Shown: one piece after another, positions 1 to 11,888 of the stretch | Position numbering within the stretch: position 1 is the stretch's first letter | Layout of the letters: every line of letters starts with the position of its first letter | Source: Struthio camelus | Taxonomy: Eukaryota; Chordata; Aves; Struthioniformes; Struthionidae | Reading direction: 5' to 3' | DNA length: 64,000 nucleotides | Assembly: GCF_040807025.1 (NCBI RefSeq) | Contig: NC_090967.1 | Span: forward strand, 7,494,001 to 7,558,000 | Notes under the pieces: generated by a model | Told to the model about the DNA's origin: nothing | The model's input: the letters and a program-made list of their open reading frames with translations, nothing else | Database searches by the model: none | Program-made: the position numbers and the translations under genes

Positions 1-697
1 GGGGTGTTGTCCTTTAAGAATAGCTCAGTAACATTCCCAGGTAAGTACTCTGGTCTAAATAGATGTTGCTGGATTCAGGAAGAGAGGCATAGTTAGGACC
101 TGGGCTGATTAGTATCGTCACAAGTAACATACGACAGGAGAGAAAAACCTTGTATTGAACATGCAGCAGGCAACATACCAGTACTTTCTCTGCACTAGAC
201 TTCCATTGGGTGTAGGATTTATTCTAAGCTTGCAAGTTAAAATTGCATACCTGCAGCACACCAAAATGCATCCTTACTGGATTCTTCACATGGCTTTTTA
301 GTATTGTTCTTTAAATTATATCAGTGAGACTACTAATAGATATTTCAGAACATTAGAAGAGGTATCCTATTATCTAAAGGTATATATAAATATATATATA
401 CAGAGACACACACACACACACATATATGTACGTCTATGTATATAGCACAATATCTCGCAGCCTTGTCTATTCCTCTAGATTTGAGTATGCAACGCTTTGA
501 ATAGTGCAGTAACTCCTATAGAGACAGGGGAGGAATAAGTGACCCCAAAAGGGCATTAAGCAGCACAAGGACAGAAACGCAGAGACGTATCAACTCTATT
601 TTGGAACTGCCAAAATTGCGCTCCCTTTTTCCCCTCCCGTATACTTCTTTACAGTGTCAGGCATTGACTTCATAGGTGCTTCAGAAGCACAGCTGAA
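1..697. other. AT-rich flank, no gene seen
   Basis: Beyond the stop of the candidate minus-strand gene I see only unique AT-rich sequence and a short mixed TA/CA microsatellite. I found no clear minus-strand AATAAA close to that stop, so the 3' end of the candidate gene is undefined. Confidence 0.4.
379..427. repeat. TA/CA compound microsatellite
   Basis: Alternating TA dinucleotides run into a CA run and back into TA. It is a simple sequence repeat with no visible link to a gene. Confidence 0.8.
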
Positions 698-1482
698 TTA
701 AAGTCCTTCTTTCCAAATTGATTCAAGAACAAATATGTCCAAATACATCTGAAAAAGTAATAGGGCTGAGACATCAAACCTCTGTGTGCTTGCCATGAGG
801 CCTGCATTGTCATACAGGCTAATAAAGACATCATTTTCCCAGAGCTTCAGCTCTATTAAACACAAAGCTCCAAATGATTTCCTACTTGGATCAAAGATGT
901 GCTTGTTCCAGTGCCACTTAAGTTTAAAAGGCAATACTGGGAATGAATGAAATCTCCCCAGTGGCAGCTGCTGAGGTTCAATTGGTTTGTCAGTGCCATA
1001 ATTATGCAGCGGACGTCTTCTGTTTGCTGGCCCATATGTTCTTGAAGGATGTTATGTAATGGAAATAGTGCAGGGAAGCTTTGCTCCCAAAGCTAAGAGT
1101 TCCTTTCTTTTGTGGTATGATGACTCGCTTATGTTTCAGATGGTGAAAATGTTAAGAAACGTAACATTCCGATTTCAAACTCTTAAACCAATCACTGCTC
1201 TTATTTATCAAACTAGATGGAAGTGTATGAACAGAAACAATGGCCTAGATCCAGTGTCCTAGAACTGGTGTTTTAATACAGACATTGACCACATTTTTCA
1301 GATTATTTATATATTTCCAGCTGGCCCCTGAAGAAGAGTGCTCCCACTTACCTAATGCTAGAAACTGTCATTGTCATCAGTGGCAGAATTTGGTATGGCC
1401 CTTGATACTGACGATAAAAAGTGACTTCCTGTCCAGCCAACCACTGCTGCTCAGCCCTTCCACTTTGTCCCCAGAATACTTC
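698..1482 (-). CDS. candidate last two exons of an unidentified gene
   Basis: I do not recognise this protein. On the minus strand an open segment (1482 down to 1352, 43 codons plus two bases) ends at a good donor, ATTAG|GTAAGT. Further along, an acceptor at CCTTCAAG|AACATATGGG (exon from 1040) opens a frame that runs to a TAA at 698-700. The phases fit: the donor leaves two bases, AG, and the acceptor supplies A, giving Arg and the junction VSSIR-TYGPANRRRPLHNYG. The product has a mixed, protein-like composition (WLAGQEVTFYRQYQGPYQ before the junction; KLKWHWNKHIFDP and LIELKLWENDVFISLYDNAG after it). Weak points are that the first segment has no good pyrimidine-tract acceptor, no poly(A) signal follows closely, and open frames of this length also arise by chance in 25 kb. 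The remainder of the gene would lie at higher coordinates. Confidence 0.35.
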
Positions 1483-4014
1483 TCACCTTTGTGGTTTAGG
1501 GTCTGGATGCTGGTTAGTAAATCCCTACTCATTAAATTGCTATCTCCTTGTCTAATAGATTGCACACCAGTTTTTCTGTAAAACAGAAATGAGTGTATAG
1601 TAAGCAATCCCGGCTCCAAAGTATTAAAGCATTAAAAGAACATTAAGGCATGAACCTGCAAAATGTGGAAGTTAAGGAGAATTTAGAGCGTGCAAGATCT
1701 CAACTGCTAAAGGAACAAAAGAAACATAATATCCTTTGGAATGTTTAATATTTAATTTGTTAAGATGCTCAGATACTAGGGCAGCAAATGCAGAGTAAAC
1801 ATGACAGATAGCACCATACCAGAGGTACTTCATGTCAGCCATAGGGAGTGCTAGGCATGCCAAAAAACAGAGATACAAAAAGCTACTTGTTTGCAGAACT
1901 GTACCTGTGATGCACATCCACCTGGACTGCATGCACAATATACATTTTCTAAACACTATTTAATACATGTTTATTCTTATTAAAAGAGAGCTTCCACATT
2001 GTACAAAAGAGACTTCTAATGATCTAGCTATTTAGAAAGGACAAAACTAGTAAACCGGTGGCATGTCTTAAATGTTGGAGATCTGTCACTGACTGACTTC
2101 TTACGACGCATGTATTGCAAATGCACACCTAAAACCAATAAGATAATTTTCATGAACTGCAACATTTGACTTATGAAGCTGCATTTAATTCAGAGGGGCA
2201 TTGCTAGCTAAATTTTCTTGCTTTAAGGTCAGGGCTTGGAAATAAATATTTAACCAATGCTTCGTTTATAGAAAAGATAATACCGAATTATTTACTTTTG
2301 TACTCCAAGCTGACCAGTTACCTCTGCAACAATTAAAAGTCAGTTAGCAAGATTCTTCCCTCTAAGTTTTGTCATGAGGACTTAAGTATACATGTGGTCA
2401 CCAAAGAAACAAAAAGGATTCTGCGTAAACAGAACAGCACAGCTGTGGCTATAACCCCGTCCTCTAATAACTAGGCCTACGTTCCAAGAAGCTGGGCCTT
2501 ACACAAATAGCTATTCTGAGGTACCCATTTAGGCTTCAGGGAGCCAGCAGCCTAGGTGATTTTCTAAGAAGTATTCGCTGATGCCTTAGTCATCTGAGAG
2601 CAAACGCTGAAAGACCCAGTAAGAGACAGCTGGGTTTGCGGCAAAGGATTGGAAAAGTTTCCAAAGTGTATTTTCAGAAGTGCCTTTGTTGTGCTCAAGG
2701 GTGTTTCAGGAGACCACTCCAGACCTGAACCCACCGTTTACTCAAATTTTGCTTGAATCTGTAGAGCGGGCTTAATTATTCCCTCTTGCTCACACTTTGG
2801 AAAGTGTGTTATCACTACTTTAGGGCAAGGGTTGGCAGCCTCTTGCAGATACTATGCCAGACTGTATTTTTCTTTTCCAAATTAGTGGTTAGGTGTGCCA
2901 GCACTGGTTTTTGCTGCCTCTCCAAGAGGCAACATGCCATCCATCTGTGGTATTTTTTCATCTGTGAGGCAGGGGCTCTCAGAACTCAAAGTGGGAAGAC
3001 AGAAGCTGGGAGCCACTGCCTCTTAGTGGTGCCTCTCCCCATAACGCAGATCTCAGCTCCTGCCCCAAGCATGTCATTCAGAACCTATAAAAACTGACTG
3101 AAGACTTCAGCTCTCAGTGTAGAGAGCCTTCTGCTTATTGATTCCACCCCACACAAGGGATCTTCAAATGTCTTTAAGATTACTTTTCTAAATAACTAAT
3201 TCCTCTCTCCCCCTTTAGGCTTCTCTGTCTTCTAGGCAATAGTGAGGTTCTTGTACTCCTCCCATAGACTGCTGTGCTCCATGGGAGGCTTCCCGAAGCA
3301 TCCTGAGTGATCTTGGAGGAGGTAAAGAAGAGAGTGGCACTTCAAAGCAAGGACAATTGCAGAAAATCTATAGTAACAAAGGCTCCAAAGGTTGTAGGCC
3401 TGCAAGGCTTCCCAGTGTCCTGTCAGCACTGCCAGTTATTGTGGACTGATGAATTTACATGCAGCCGAAAAACTCAGGTGTGGCTTGTTCAGTTTTGGTT
3501 TTTAAAGGACAAGGACCTTTCCTTTACATAGGCACTATACTCTGGGTTTCCCTGTGCACTCCCAGTGCCAGCTGTGGGCATCTGCCTGAGAGACCCCAGT
3601 ACAGACTGCAGAAGTACTGTGACACAGAGGGAACTTTCCCTCCTCTGAAAGTTCCTTATGTACCAACAAAGCTACTTCTTCTACCTCTTGGAGCCACTTA
3701 CCATCACAGTTCTCAGCAAACATTCATAAACACTCAAGATCTAAAAATGATAGTTAGCTCTTTGTCTGCTGCTAGCAAGACTGACTTCTCCACACCTCCC
3801 CATAATGAGTCACCACAGATTTTAAGTGCTTTCTAAAAAAGTAAAATCCTTAAGCGAGGGAATGAGTTGAGGTGTTAGTAGTTAAAATTGTTCTATACTG
3901 TAAAAAGTAGATTTCTATGTCTCTTTGTGAACAATTAGGTCTTAATTACAAGTCACAACTTCACTACAAATACTATTTAATAACAAATTTCGACCACGCT
4001 TCATCCAGATTGTT

Positions 4015-4170
4015 TTACGAAGTAAGACGTTACCTCCAGTTTGCGGATAGGTAAAGCATGATGCAAAATGGAGGAAAAGAGTGTTTTGCCTTAGATCAAA
4101 CAAGAAGAAATAGGGACTAGGCCCTGACTCACAGTCCACTGTTCTAAACATTTGATCATACTTCCTTCAG
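4015..4170 (+). repeat. degraded MIR/CORE-SINE-like fragment
   Basis: The order of short motifs follows the 3' half of old amniote SINEs: a 'GGATAGGTAAAGCATGATGC' segment, then 'TTAGATCAAACAAG', then 'GACTAGGCCCTGACTC', 'CAGTCCACTGTTCTAAA' and 'CATACTTCC'. In MIR-type elements these places read as the remaining-on-account, lost-entry, 'gactcccagtcc..ctctaacca' and 'catactgcctc' stretches. Divergence is high, which suggests an ancient insertion. Assignment is from memory of consensus sequences. Confidence 0.35.
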
Positions 4171-7100
4171 CATGCAGCACTGTTTATTTCATTTTATTGT
4201 AGTAGGTTGTTAGAAAAAAAAATGGCTTGTGCCACGTTATGATTAATTAAACTTTGAAAGACTGCTCAGAAGTATATAAAACTTAAACAGACACTTTTTA
4301 AACAATAAAATAAAAAGATTTGCAACTTCCCCTTAGAAAACTCCCAAATGAGACGTTAATTTTTGATATTTGATATAAAAAATCCTCTCAACTGGACAGA
4401 AATTAAGAGAACTGAAGATATGATAGCACCCCTTATCCCTGCTCCAAGGACCGTAAACGGAGAAATTTTTGTACTGAGTAAGGCAACACTATCAGTCAGT
4501 TTGCCTGGCACTGTATTTTTAGCAGTGAGATAGCAAGTTGCCTACAAGGTTGGCATGTTGAGAGGTTGGTAAATCTACGCTAAGAGCTTTGCATTCAATT
4601 TTGGCTGTTTTCTTTCTCTGGTGCCCCAGGTGCAAAAGTTCTTTGGCAGCAATAAGAAAGTGCATCGGGATGGTGTTGTCACCCCAAATGAAAATTTAAC
4701 AGAACCTTGACCGGTCCATTAATAGTAATATTTATTCAGCATCAGAGCTGGGGTCAGGGCTAGGGCTTTGGCGTAGGCCCGACAAGGAAAGCAGATGGGG
4801 GCCGAGGGGGTGGGAGAAGCGTGTAAACAGTGTTTTCAGCCAGTCGCCCCAGCCCACACAAAGGAAATTAAACGCTCGGGTGCAAGGCTGGGACATGCCT
4901 GGAATCCGCGGCTGCAGCCCCGCATTGCCGGCGGCCGAGCACCCTCTGCTGGGGACCTGGCAAAGGATCCTTGGGGGATCTCTAGCACGGTTTGGCTTCC
5001 CAGACTTTAATCTCCGAATAGGAGAGGCTGCTGCAGCTTCTGATCCCGGTATCGTGAGCTCAAGCCCCCAGGTGTGAGATTACAAAAAAAGAGAAAGAAT
5101 TATCCACATTTTACGTAATTCCGTTCTTATTTTTAACCTGTTGAATTCAAGCTCCATGAGAGTGTGAGGATTAAAAGTTCTTTTTATAGTAGAAGATGAT
5201 GTTATTACATGACTGGAGAAGGTTGTACTGGAAGAAAAATACCACAAATAGAGAGACAAGCAATCAGGAGAGTAGAAAACACTCTTACAAACGCCTTTTT
5301 GCCAACAGACAACCCCTTCCCTTTCTTAAGTGAAAGAAGATCATTTTAATACAAATGGCTGTTGGGAACAAAACTAAGTTCCCACAGTCAACTCTATGCA
5401 GATACCATCATATGCTCACCCATAGTGCAGGACTGAAAACAAAAAAAATCCAAGGAAAAATAAAACAGCCTGTATATAGAATTGCTGTGAAAAGTAGTGG
5501 CCCATTCTCCCCTTGTGGAACTAATTATAAGTGTGAAGTTGCTCACATATGGAAGCATTAACAGGATAGGTATCAGAATTATCTACATTGTAGAATTTTC
5601 TGTCCGAGTCATAGATTTGACCTCTACTAATTTCAGCTTTCCCACTTCTCAGAGAAATAAAATATTAGGATCTATTTATGGCACTTAATGTTTTTAAATT
5701 AATTTTTCCTTTACTACATATGTTTTTAGTGGCTGATTACACTGTCTGTTGACCAGGCAATTCTCTGCCAGCTGGCTGCTGACTTTTATTAGCTCTGTCT
5801 TAAGAAGACTTGCTTTGGAGCTCACCATTATGTTACAAGGACAGCAGCTCTGTAGTGCAGGCCTTCCAGAGAGGAGATAATCATAACTCGGATGAAAATA
5901 ATTCTTCAGACTGAAACGTGAAATCTTGTTTAAGGAATGTAGTTACTACAGATAACAGCAGTCGCTCGCCCACTTGCTCAGAGCCAGTACATGCGGTTAG
6001 AACCTGCCCTCCATCAGACTGTACTGCAGAGTACTTTCTAGGAGCGTTTCTCAAACTGGAGGAATGCCACCCTGTAGCAAGTACCACCTCGGGGACAGTA
6101 GTTCTGCAAGTAAAGCAGAAGCTGCTGTTAGAAGGAGGTGATAGAGCAGGAATGGAGCTGGAAAGGTACTGAGAAGCCTCTGGTATAGAGGAAGGGGGAG
6201 GAGAGAGACGAACATTGCAGAGAACAGGAAAAACCAATGTGCTGGGAAATGATTAATCCATCACAAAGGCCCTTGCTAAGAAGCGGTGGGACAAGCTCAA
6301 TGATTTTTGGCCATTGGCCAAAATAGAAGCAGCCGTGGGCTACTTCTGATCCTGCTCTCGGCTCTCTGCTTGCTTTCAACCATAATGTTTTTAAGCACAG
6401 CTCATCCCATTCCTGCCCCAGACACCACATTCTTCCATCAGTATCCTACACTTAATTCCCGGCAGTTCTCTAGCAAAACAGCCCCTCTTATATGTATATT
6501 TTCCAGCTGTCCCATGTCCCTCCACCTCCAGTAGGTCTTTCTCAAATGAGTGTGAGCAAACAATTCATGCTGGGGGAAAGGGGCGGGAGACAAGTTTAAG
6601 TACTGTTGTTCTATATCCTGTTGTTTTCCTGCCAGAATTGTTCCAGTTTCCTGCACTGTCTTATCTCGAGTTGAAAAGCCAAAGCTCTCATATTTACTTG
6701 CATTGTGCTGCCTCTTGAGTTTCTAATCTGTGAAACAGACAGAATAAGACTTAAGAGAAACATAGTTAGGAGTATTATGGGGTGGGGGGGAAGGAACAAA
6801 GTGGTTAAAGGGCTTTCAGTGTATATACAATTAGTTTCTTTATTTAGTTATCCTGCTTGCATAAGCCTGTGTACCTCACAAAGGGTTTCGGAGAACCTCA
6901 GCATACGATAAATGATACACTGAGTTCACCTAAACGTAAAAGAGCAAAATTCAGTTGTTTACATTTTCAGGTGATTCCAGAGATCTGATTTTGAGAGACC
7001 TTTCAAAAGAACCATTTTCAGAAAGTGCAGAGTATGTTTTTTTCGCAGGTGCTCAGACTAGAAACAGAAAAGTCTCAAAAAGGAAGAAGCACTTCAATGC

Positions 7101-8189
7101 ATTTAGTCAGTTTTGAGTTTTAAGCCTGCCATTGAAATGGATTAGACTTCTTTGAAGCTACTTGGCCACATTTTCTTCAATACAGATATAAAATAAGCAT
7201 ATATTGTGCTGACATTTTGAAAGTTTATTATGTAGATCAGAACTGTGAGAAAGCAAAATCTTGCAAATATCAAGGATATTTAACTTCTTCCTCTGCTGAG
7301 CATGAAGTTCACTTAACTATATGTTATATTAGTGCACTTTTTTTTTTTTAAGAAAACATTTGCCATACAGCTTTGGAATGTCCTGTTTTTCTGCACAAAA
7401 GTGCAGGTCCTGCATACACTGTGTCCATTATCAGATGGGAATCTCTGCTGGAAAGATAATTAAAATGCTGCATCATTCACAGTCATGCAGATACTGAACC
7501 AGACACAAGTTTTCAAAAAAACAGAACAAAACAAATCCCCCCAAACATCCAGAACCCCAGTCCCAGAACTCGAACCCCCCGCATAGATCCTATTTTTGTT
7601 GGATGCATGTAGCATTGTGGTAGTGATCAAGATGGGTTTATCAGCTGAAGATCAGAGAAGTATGCCATTTCAGCCTTTATAGCTAAATATATATTTATTT
7701 TTCCCCCTCTACTCAGTCGCCGCAGTATAAATCTGAATTATTCCATTTGCCAGTTTCTTTGGAGGTACCCTAAGCTGATGTAAATAGGAGAGCAGAGCTG
7801 GGCTGAAGAGGTATCCTTAGCTGATTACCAGAGCTTTTCTTTGGAACTAAATATCAAAAGAAAAAGGCTTTTTAGAAGAGATCAGGAAGAGGAAGACATG
7901 TGCTCAGAGATAAAGAGAGATAAAAGCATTCCATTTAAAGACGCCTGTAATAGAAATCAAGGAGTTCATCTGCCAAGTCAGTAATTTCACAGCCTTATGA
8001 CCATGCGAAGCTTCCGTTTCTATTACCCTTTTCCCACACTAACTGTAAGCGCCAAAGTAGCGGCCTGAAAGTTTCTTTTAGCTTGTTCAAGCAGTCCAGC
8101 CCGTTAGGGAGAAATTACTCATTTTGAACTCATAAGATAAAACTCTGACTTCCAAAAGGAGCAACAGTTCTCCCATAACTTTAGGTCCA

Positions 8190-8396
8190 ACTTTCTAAGG
8201 CTAAGCACAGCAAGGCATGGGAATAGATTGCCTCGGGAGGTTGCAAGTTCTCTACCGTTGAAAGTTTTGAAGACAAGTTAGACAAACATCTCTCAGGAGA
8301 GGTTTAGGTAGAGCTAATTCTACTGTGGGGAATGAGGACGGCCCAGGTGGCCATCTGATGTGACTTCCAGCCCTGTTTTCTATGGTTCATTAGGAA
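8190..8396 (+). repeat. 3' end fragment of an old CR1 LINE
   Basis: The segment follows the CR1 3' terminal consensus: GGAATAGATTGCCTCGGGAG (the 'aggttgcccagag' region), then TTTTGAAGACAAGTTAGAC ('ttcaaggccaggttggac'), then GGTGGCCATCTGATGTGAC and TTCCAGCCCTGTTTTCTATG, the usual 'gatgacctt..ccaaccct..tctatg' tail. It is diverged and 5'-truncated, and carries no open frame. CR1 is the dominant LINE family of birds, turtles and crocodilians, which supports a sauropsid source. Confidence 0.6.
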
Positions 8397-9489
8397 TGAG
8401 ATCATGGTGAGACTAGATCCTGCAGTAGATCATGCATTTTTTGCTTTAAGACTCATTTTAAACATTTTTTTCACTTAAAATATTTTTAGGTTTTTTTTTT
8501 TTTTTTAAAGGAAGCAGTGGATTTCAGTGAGAAAATTCTTTGAAAATCCTAGCTTTGCATATGTTTAGCAAGCTAGCGTATGCAAAACATGCAAAGCATT
8601 CTAGGCTAAAATTATCTGTACTATCATTAGAAAGTTATAAAAAGGAACATATGGAGAGATGCTGGTGTACTCCATAAGAGCAGAAGGGCTTTTCAGGGCT
8701 TTGCTGACATGCAGCAACTCTCCCTCTTCACAACCCCCGCCCCCCCAAGCAGTTCTCATGACTTGTATTCGTTCTCCATTGGGAAGTAAAACTGACTGGG
8801 TGAGAGAGAATTTGACCTGTGATTTTCTCTTTGAAAGAGACATTTAGTGCCCTGACCTGTCTCCTGAGGGTAGAGAGAGATTTTCTTGTATATTTTGCTT
8901 TTGTTTGTTTCCTTCCACTTAGGGTTGTGCTTTGCCTAATTGCCGAAAAGTCATTAATTGTCCAGAGGTATTTGTCACTGTAGGTTATTACCCCCCCCCC
9001 CCAATTCATTCAGAAGAGAGGCTCCTTCATGGTAGGCAGCTTGCAAGTCCACACCCCTTTGATGGCTTATTTCTTCTTCCTGGTTGGAACAGTTAAATTT
9101 TTTGCCCAAAGATTTTGCAGCTTACTCACTTAGGCTTTGTATCCAGCAAAGCACATTTAACTTTGGCATCAGCAGATTTAAGCATTAATTCAAAATTAAG
9201 CATGTGCATAAATACCTTGCCAGCTGGAGCCTTAGCACTTCACAGCTCAGTTATTTTGCAGTGTATCCATTTCTGGAAGTTTTGGATTGATAGAGTAGGT
9301 CTTGTATAAACACACTTCCAGGGAGCTCATCAGTGTAGGAATTTGGCCAAGAAGTAGTTTTATGATCACTGTTTTTAATTTGGATTTGGTTGGTCTCGAC
9401 CCCACTCCTAGAGGACAGGGCCCTTATCACAAAATAAACATCCTCCTCTGCACTATCAAGACATCTTAGACAGGGCGATCTCAAAGAGC

Positions 9490-9830
9490 AGGCCAAGGCG
9501 CGCGGGCGTCAGCAGGCCCTGAAAGCTGGGCCACTCCTCGGCGTCCTCTCAGGCCAGGCGCAGGTTTCCACTGGAAGCCTGCGCTACTGTAACGGGTGCC
9601 GAGCCAGCAGCACCCACGGCCACGCAGCTGCCTGTCCATGCACCCAGCCTGGCCTCCGCAGCAGCACGGCCTGCTCCATCACCAGCTGCCTCCCAGCAAG
9701 ACTCCCCGGGAGCCCCCTTCTTGCCCTTCTGCCTCGCACAAATCTGCTGAGTGCGCAGGGGCTGGAGGTAGGGCGCTAAAGCCACTGGCTGTAGGTCTCC
9801 GACACTGGTAGGCAAAAGGCATTCTGGAGT
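9490..9830. promoter_or_regulatory. isolated GC-rich island 2 kb upstream of the KIAA1958-like gene
   Basis: About 340 bases are GC-rich with several CpGs (starting at the AAGGCGCGCGGGCGTC stretch) inside AT-rich surroundings. It lies 2 kb before the splice acceptor of the first coding exon of the KIAA1958-like gene, so a CpG promoter or non-coding first exon is possible. A possible donor, ACACTG|GTAGGC, follows near 9808. An old GC-rich repeat is the alternative. Confidence 0.3.
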
Positions 9831-10349
9831 ATAGTAGTCTTTCCTATCTGTGCGCTGACAGGCTTTCCCTTGAGTTCAGTTAACATGCCTATGAAATAAA
9901 ACCCTGCAGACAAACATCGTATTCAGCGATTACAGAGGAGCCCTACGTCTGTCAGCTGGAATGGGCTTCTCCCATCTTCCGCAGCTTGCTCAGAGAAGGG
10001 GAGCATGCAGCGCATGAGACGCAAGCCCTGGAGGCTGGAGCTTGCGAACCAAGCAAGGGTGTGCACTTGCTGTGTATTGGGCTGCCCGCATGCGTGGGCT
10101 TACCTTCAAAGCAAACACAGCCTGTTCTCACCAGGAAGCAGCGTCACGTTTAGGCCAGAGCTGCTCACAGAACCAGTTTAGACTAGATTCCCCTATCCAG
10201 GGTTTTCTGTCTGGCATCTTTTATCACCACTAAATGCAAAACTTTAATTAATAATAGCCTAAGATGCCTGGAGCAAAGACTGCCATTATGAACTGTGAAT
10301 GCATGCAGCGTCAGTCACAAGGCATTGCGAGGCTTCTTGGCTCTTTTGC

Positions 10350-10350
10350 A

Positions 10351-10376
<26 letters not shown>
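10350..10376. repeat. (AT)n microsatellite
   Basis: Uninterrupted AT dinucleotides, about 13 units. Confidence 0.9.
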
Positions 10377-10381
<5 letters not shown>

Positions 10382-11888
10382 GCACGTTATGTGATCAATT
10401 GTTCTTCTCTTACTATCACACAGCGATGGCCTTCTACACTCCTGCATTTAAAATTTCAAAACAGATGGAAGAATTTCAGATTTAAACATCTGGTAAATAT
10501 GAATTACATATGCAGAAAATACTTTAGTTAGGAAATTACCTATTCTTTTTGATGTTTAAAAGTCAAACAATCTTAGAATCTCAACTTGCTTTACTATTTC
10601 TGGTATTTCTGTTTCTGCAGTTTACTCCATTCAGAGAACTAAATTTTACTAACAGCAGTCTGTGTTAGGAGCTCCAATAGAGCAAAGGAACATCCAGGAT
10701 AGTCTCGTATTTAAAATTTTATTTTCAAAATGTGTATTTATTTCAACTTTGATTGGTATGCTGTAGAGGCCAATCCTGCAAACATTTACATTTCCTATAT
10801 GTAGTCCATTTGAGCTTAACAGGATTGCTCATGTTAGTAAAGTCACAAGTTTTGCAGCAGCATTCATTGTGGGCTGAGTATTGAAAAATATGGTTGCATC
10901 TGCTAGCCAAAATTAATATATATGTGTATTTACACACACATACATGTATGATGATTATTTTAGGTTCTGAGAAAGAAGGAATATTCAAATAGTCACTGAA
11001 CTCCACTTGAAAGCACATTCAGTGAGACAGAAAGCAGCAGCATGGTGAGTGGTCTTCTAGAGCATAAAGAATACCATAGACAATGTTTTCTAACAGAACC
11101 AATTGTAGTATGAGAATATTATTATATATATTTTTTTTTACAAGTTTGTTTTAGGTATGTGGATGCAAGGTACATTTTTCAGTTTCTGAAGAGCATCCCA
11201 CAGATTTCTTCTTCATATGTCAAATTTCCCTTTGTTGCACCTAAAGCTACCATTTTGACAGATGAAAGAAATATCAGCCTTGTAGGCTGTGGGGAGGTGG
11301 GAGACTGAGGCACTGACCCTGAGGTTCCTGACACTTTCTGTTGTTGTTTTCCACGAGTACAGAACTGGTGACAGGTACAGCCTTGTTCAGATCACAGGCC
11401 TCAGATTTGCAAACAAAGCACTACATTAAAATGCAAGTTACCCTCCATCAGCTGAGCTATGGTGACTGCTTAAGCCCGTACTGTCATTGAATTGCCTAGA
11501 AAACACACACGGGTAAACAGCTGCTGTGGTTCGGCTGAGGTATAACAACTTCAACTGTGCTACTTGATTAAGACTCAGAGCCCATAGATATGCCTAAATT
11601 GCATTTATATGTATTATAAATTCATCATTCCAGGACCATGCCCACAAATTACCCTCCAGGTCTTTAAAGCAGACAAAATTATTTTTTTAAGAATGAACAA
11701 GTTGTTTTGAAACGAATCATTAGAAGGATCACTGATTAGGAATTATTGATCTATCGAGATGGGACTCAAAACAGTCCCCAGGACCGTCAATTGTACGCAT
11801 GTCCTCTTTCACGTAAGTCATTTCCAACACATTTTTGCAGAATGAGAATGTTGGCGACAGAAGGTACAGTGATGTCAGTTCAGTTCGC

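Larger units (their letters stand above)
1483..11840. other. gene-poor AT-rich interval
   Basis: I found no convincing exon across these ten kilobases. Open frames are short and lack matched splice sites. The interval holds degraded interspersed-repeat remnants (a SINE-like piece near 4.0-4.2 kb and a CR1 tail near 8.2-8.4 kb), a C12 run at 8991-9002, a 19-nt palindrome TTTTGGCCATTGGCCAAAA at 6305-6323, and a small GC-rich island at 9490-9830. Upstream non-coding exons of the KIAA1958-like gene could lie here, because its first coding exon begins at a splice acceptor. Confidence 0.5.

Noticed and set aside
2822-2960. hAT-like terminal sequence (CAAGGGTTGGCAGCC)
   Set aside because: It recalls the CAGGGGTNGGCAA ends of hAT elements, but I found no matching inverted end or target-site duplication.
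3698-3740. Possible 39-base minus-strand exon (CATTTTTAG| ... GATG|GTAAGT)
   Set aside because: The splice borders are good, but it has no partner exon, no known homology and no phase evidence; likely chance.
5020-5085. tRNA-like T-arm (GTGAGCTCAAGCCCC) followed by an A-rich stretch
   Set aside because: The stem does not pair and no acceptor stem or box A could be placed; at most a decayed tRNA-derived SINE.
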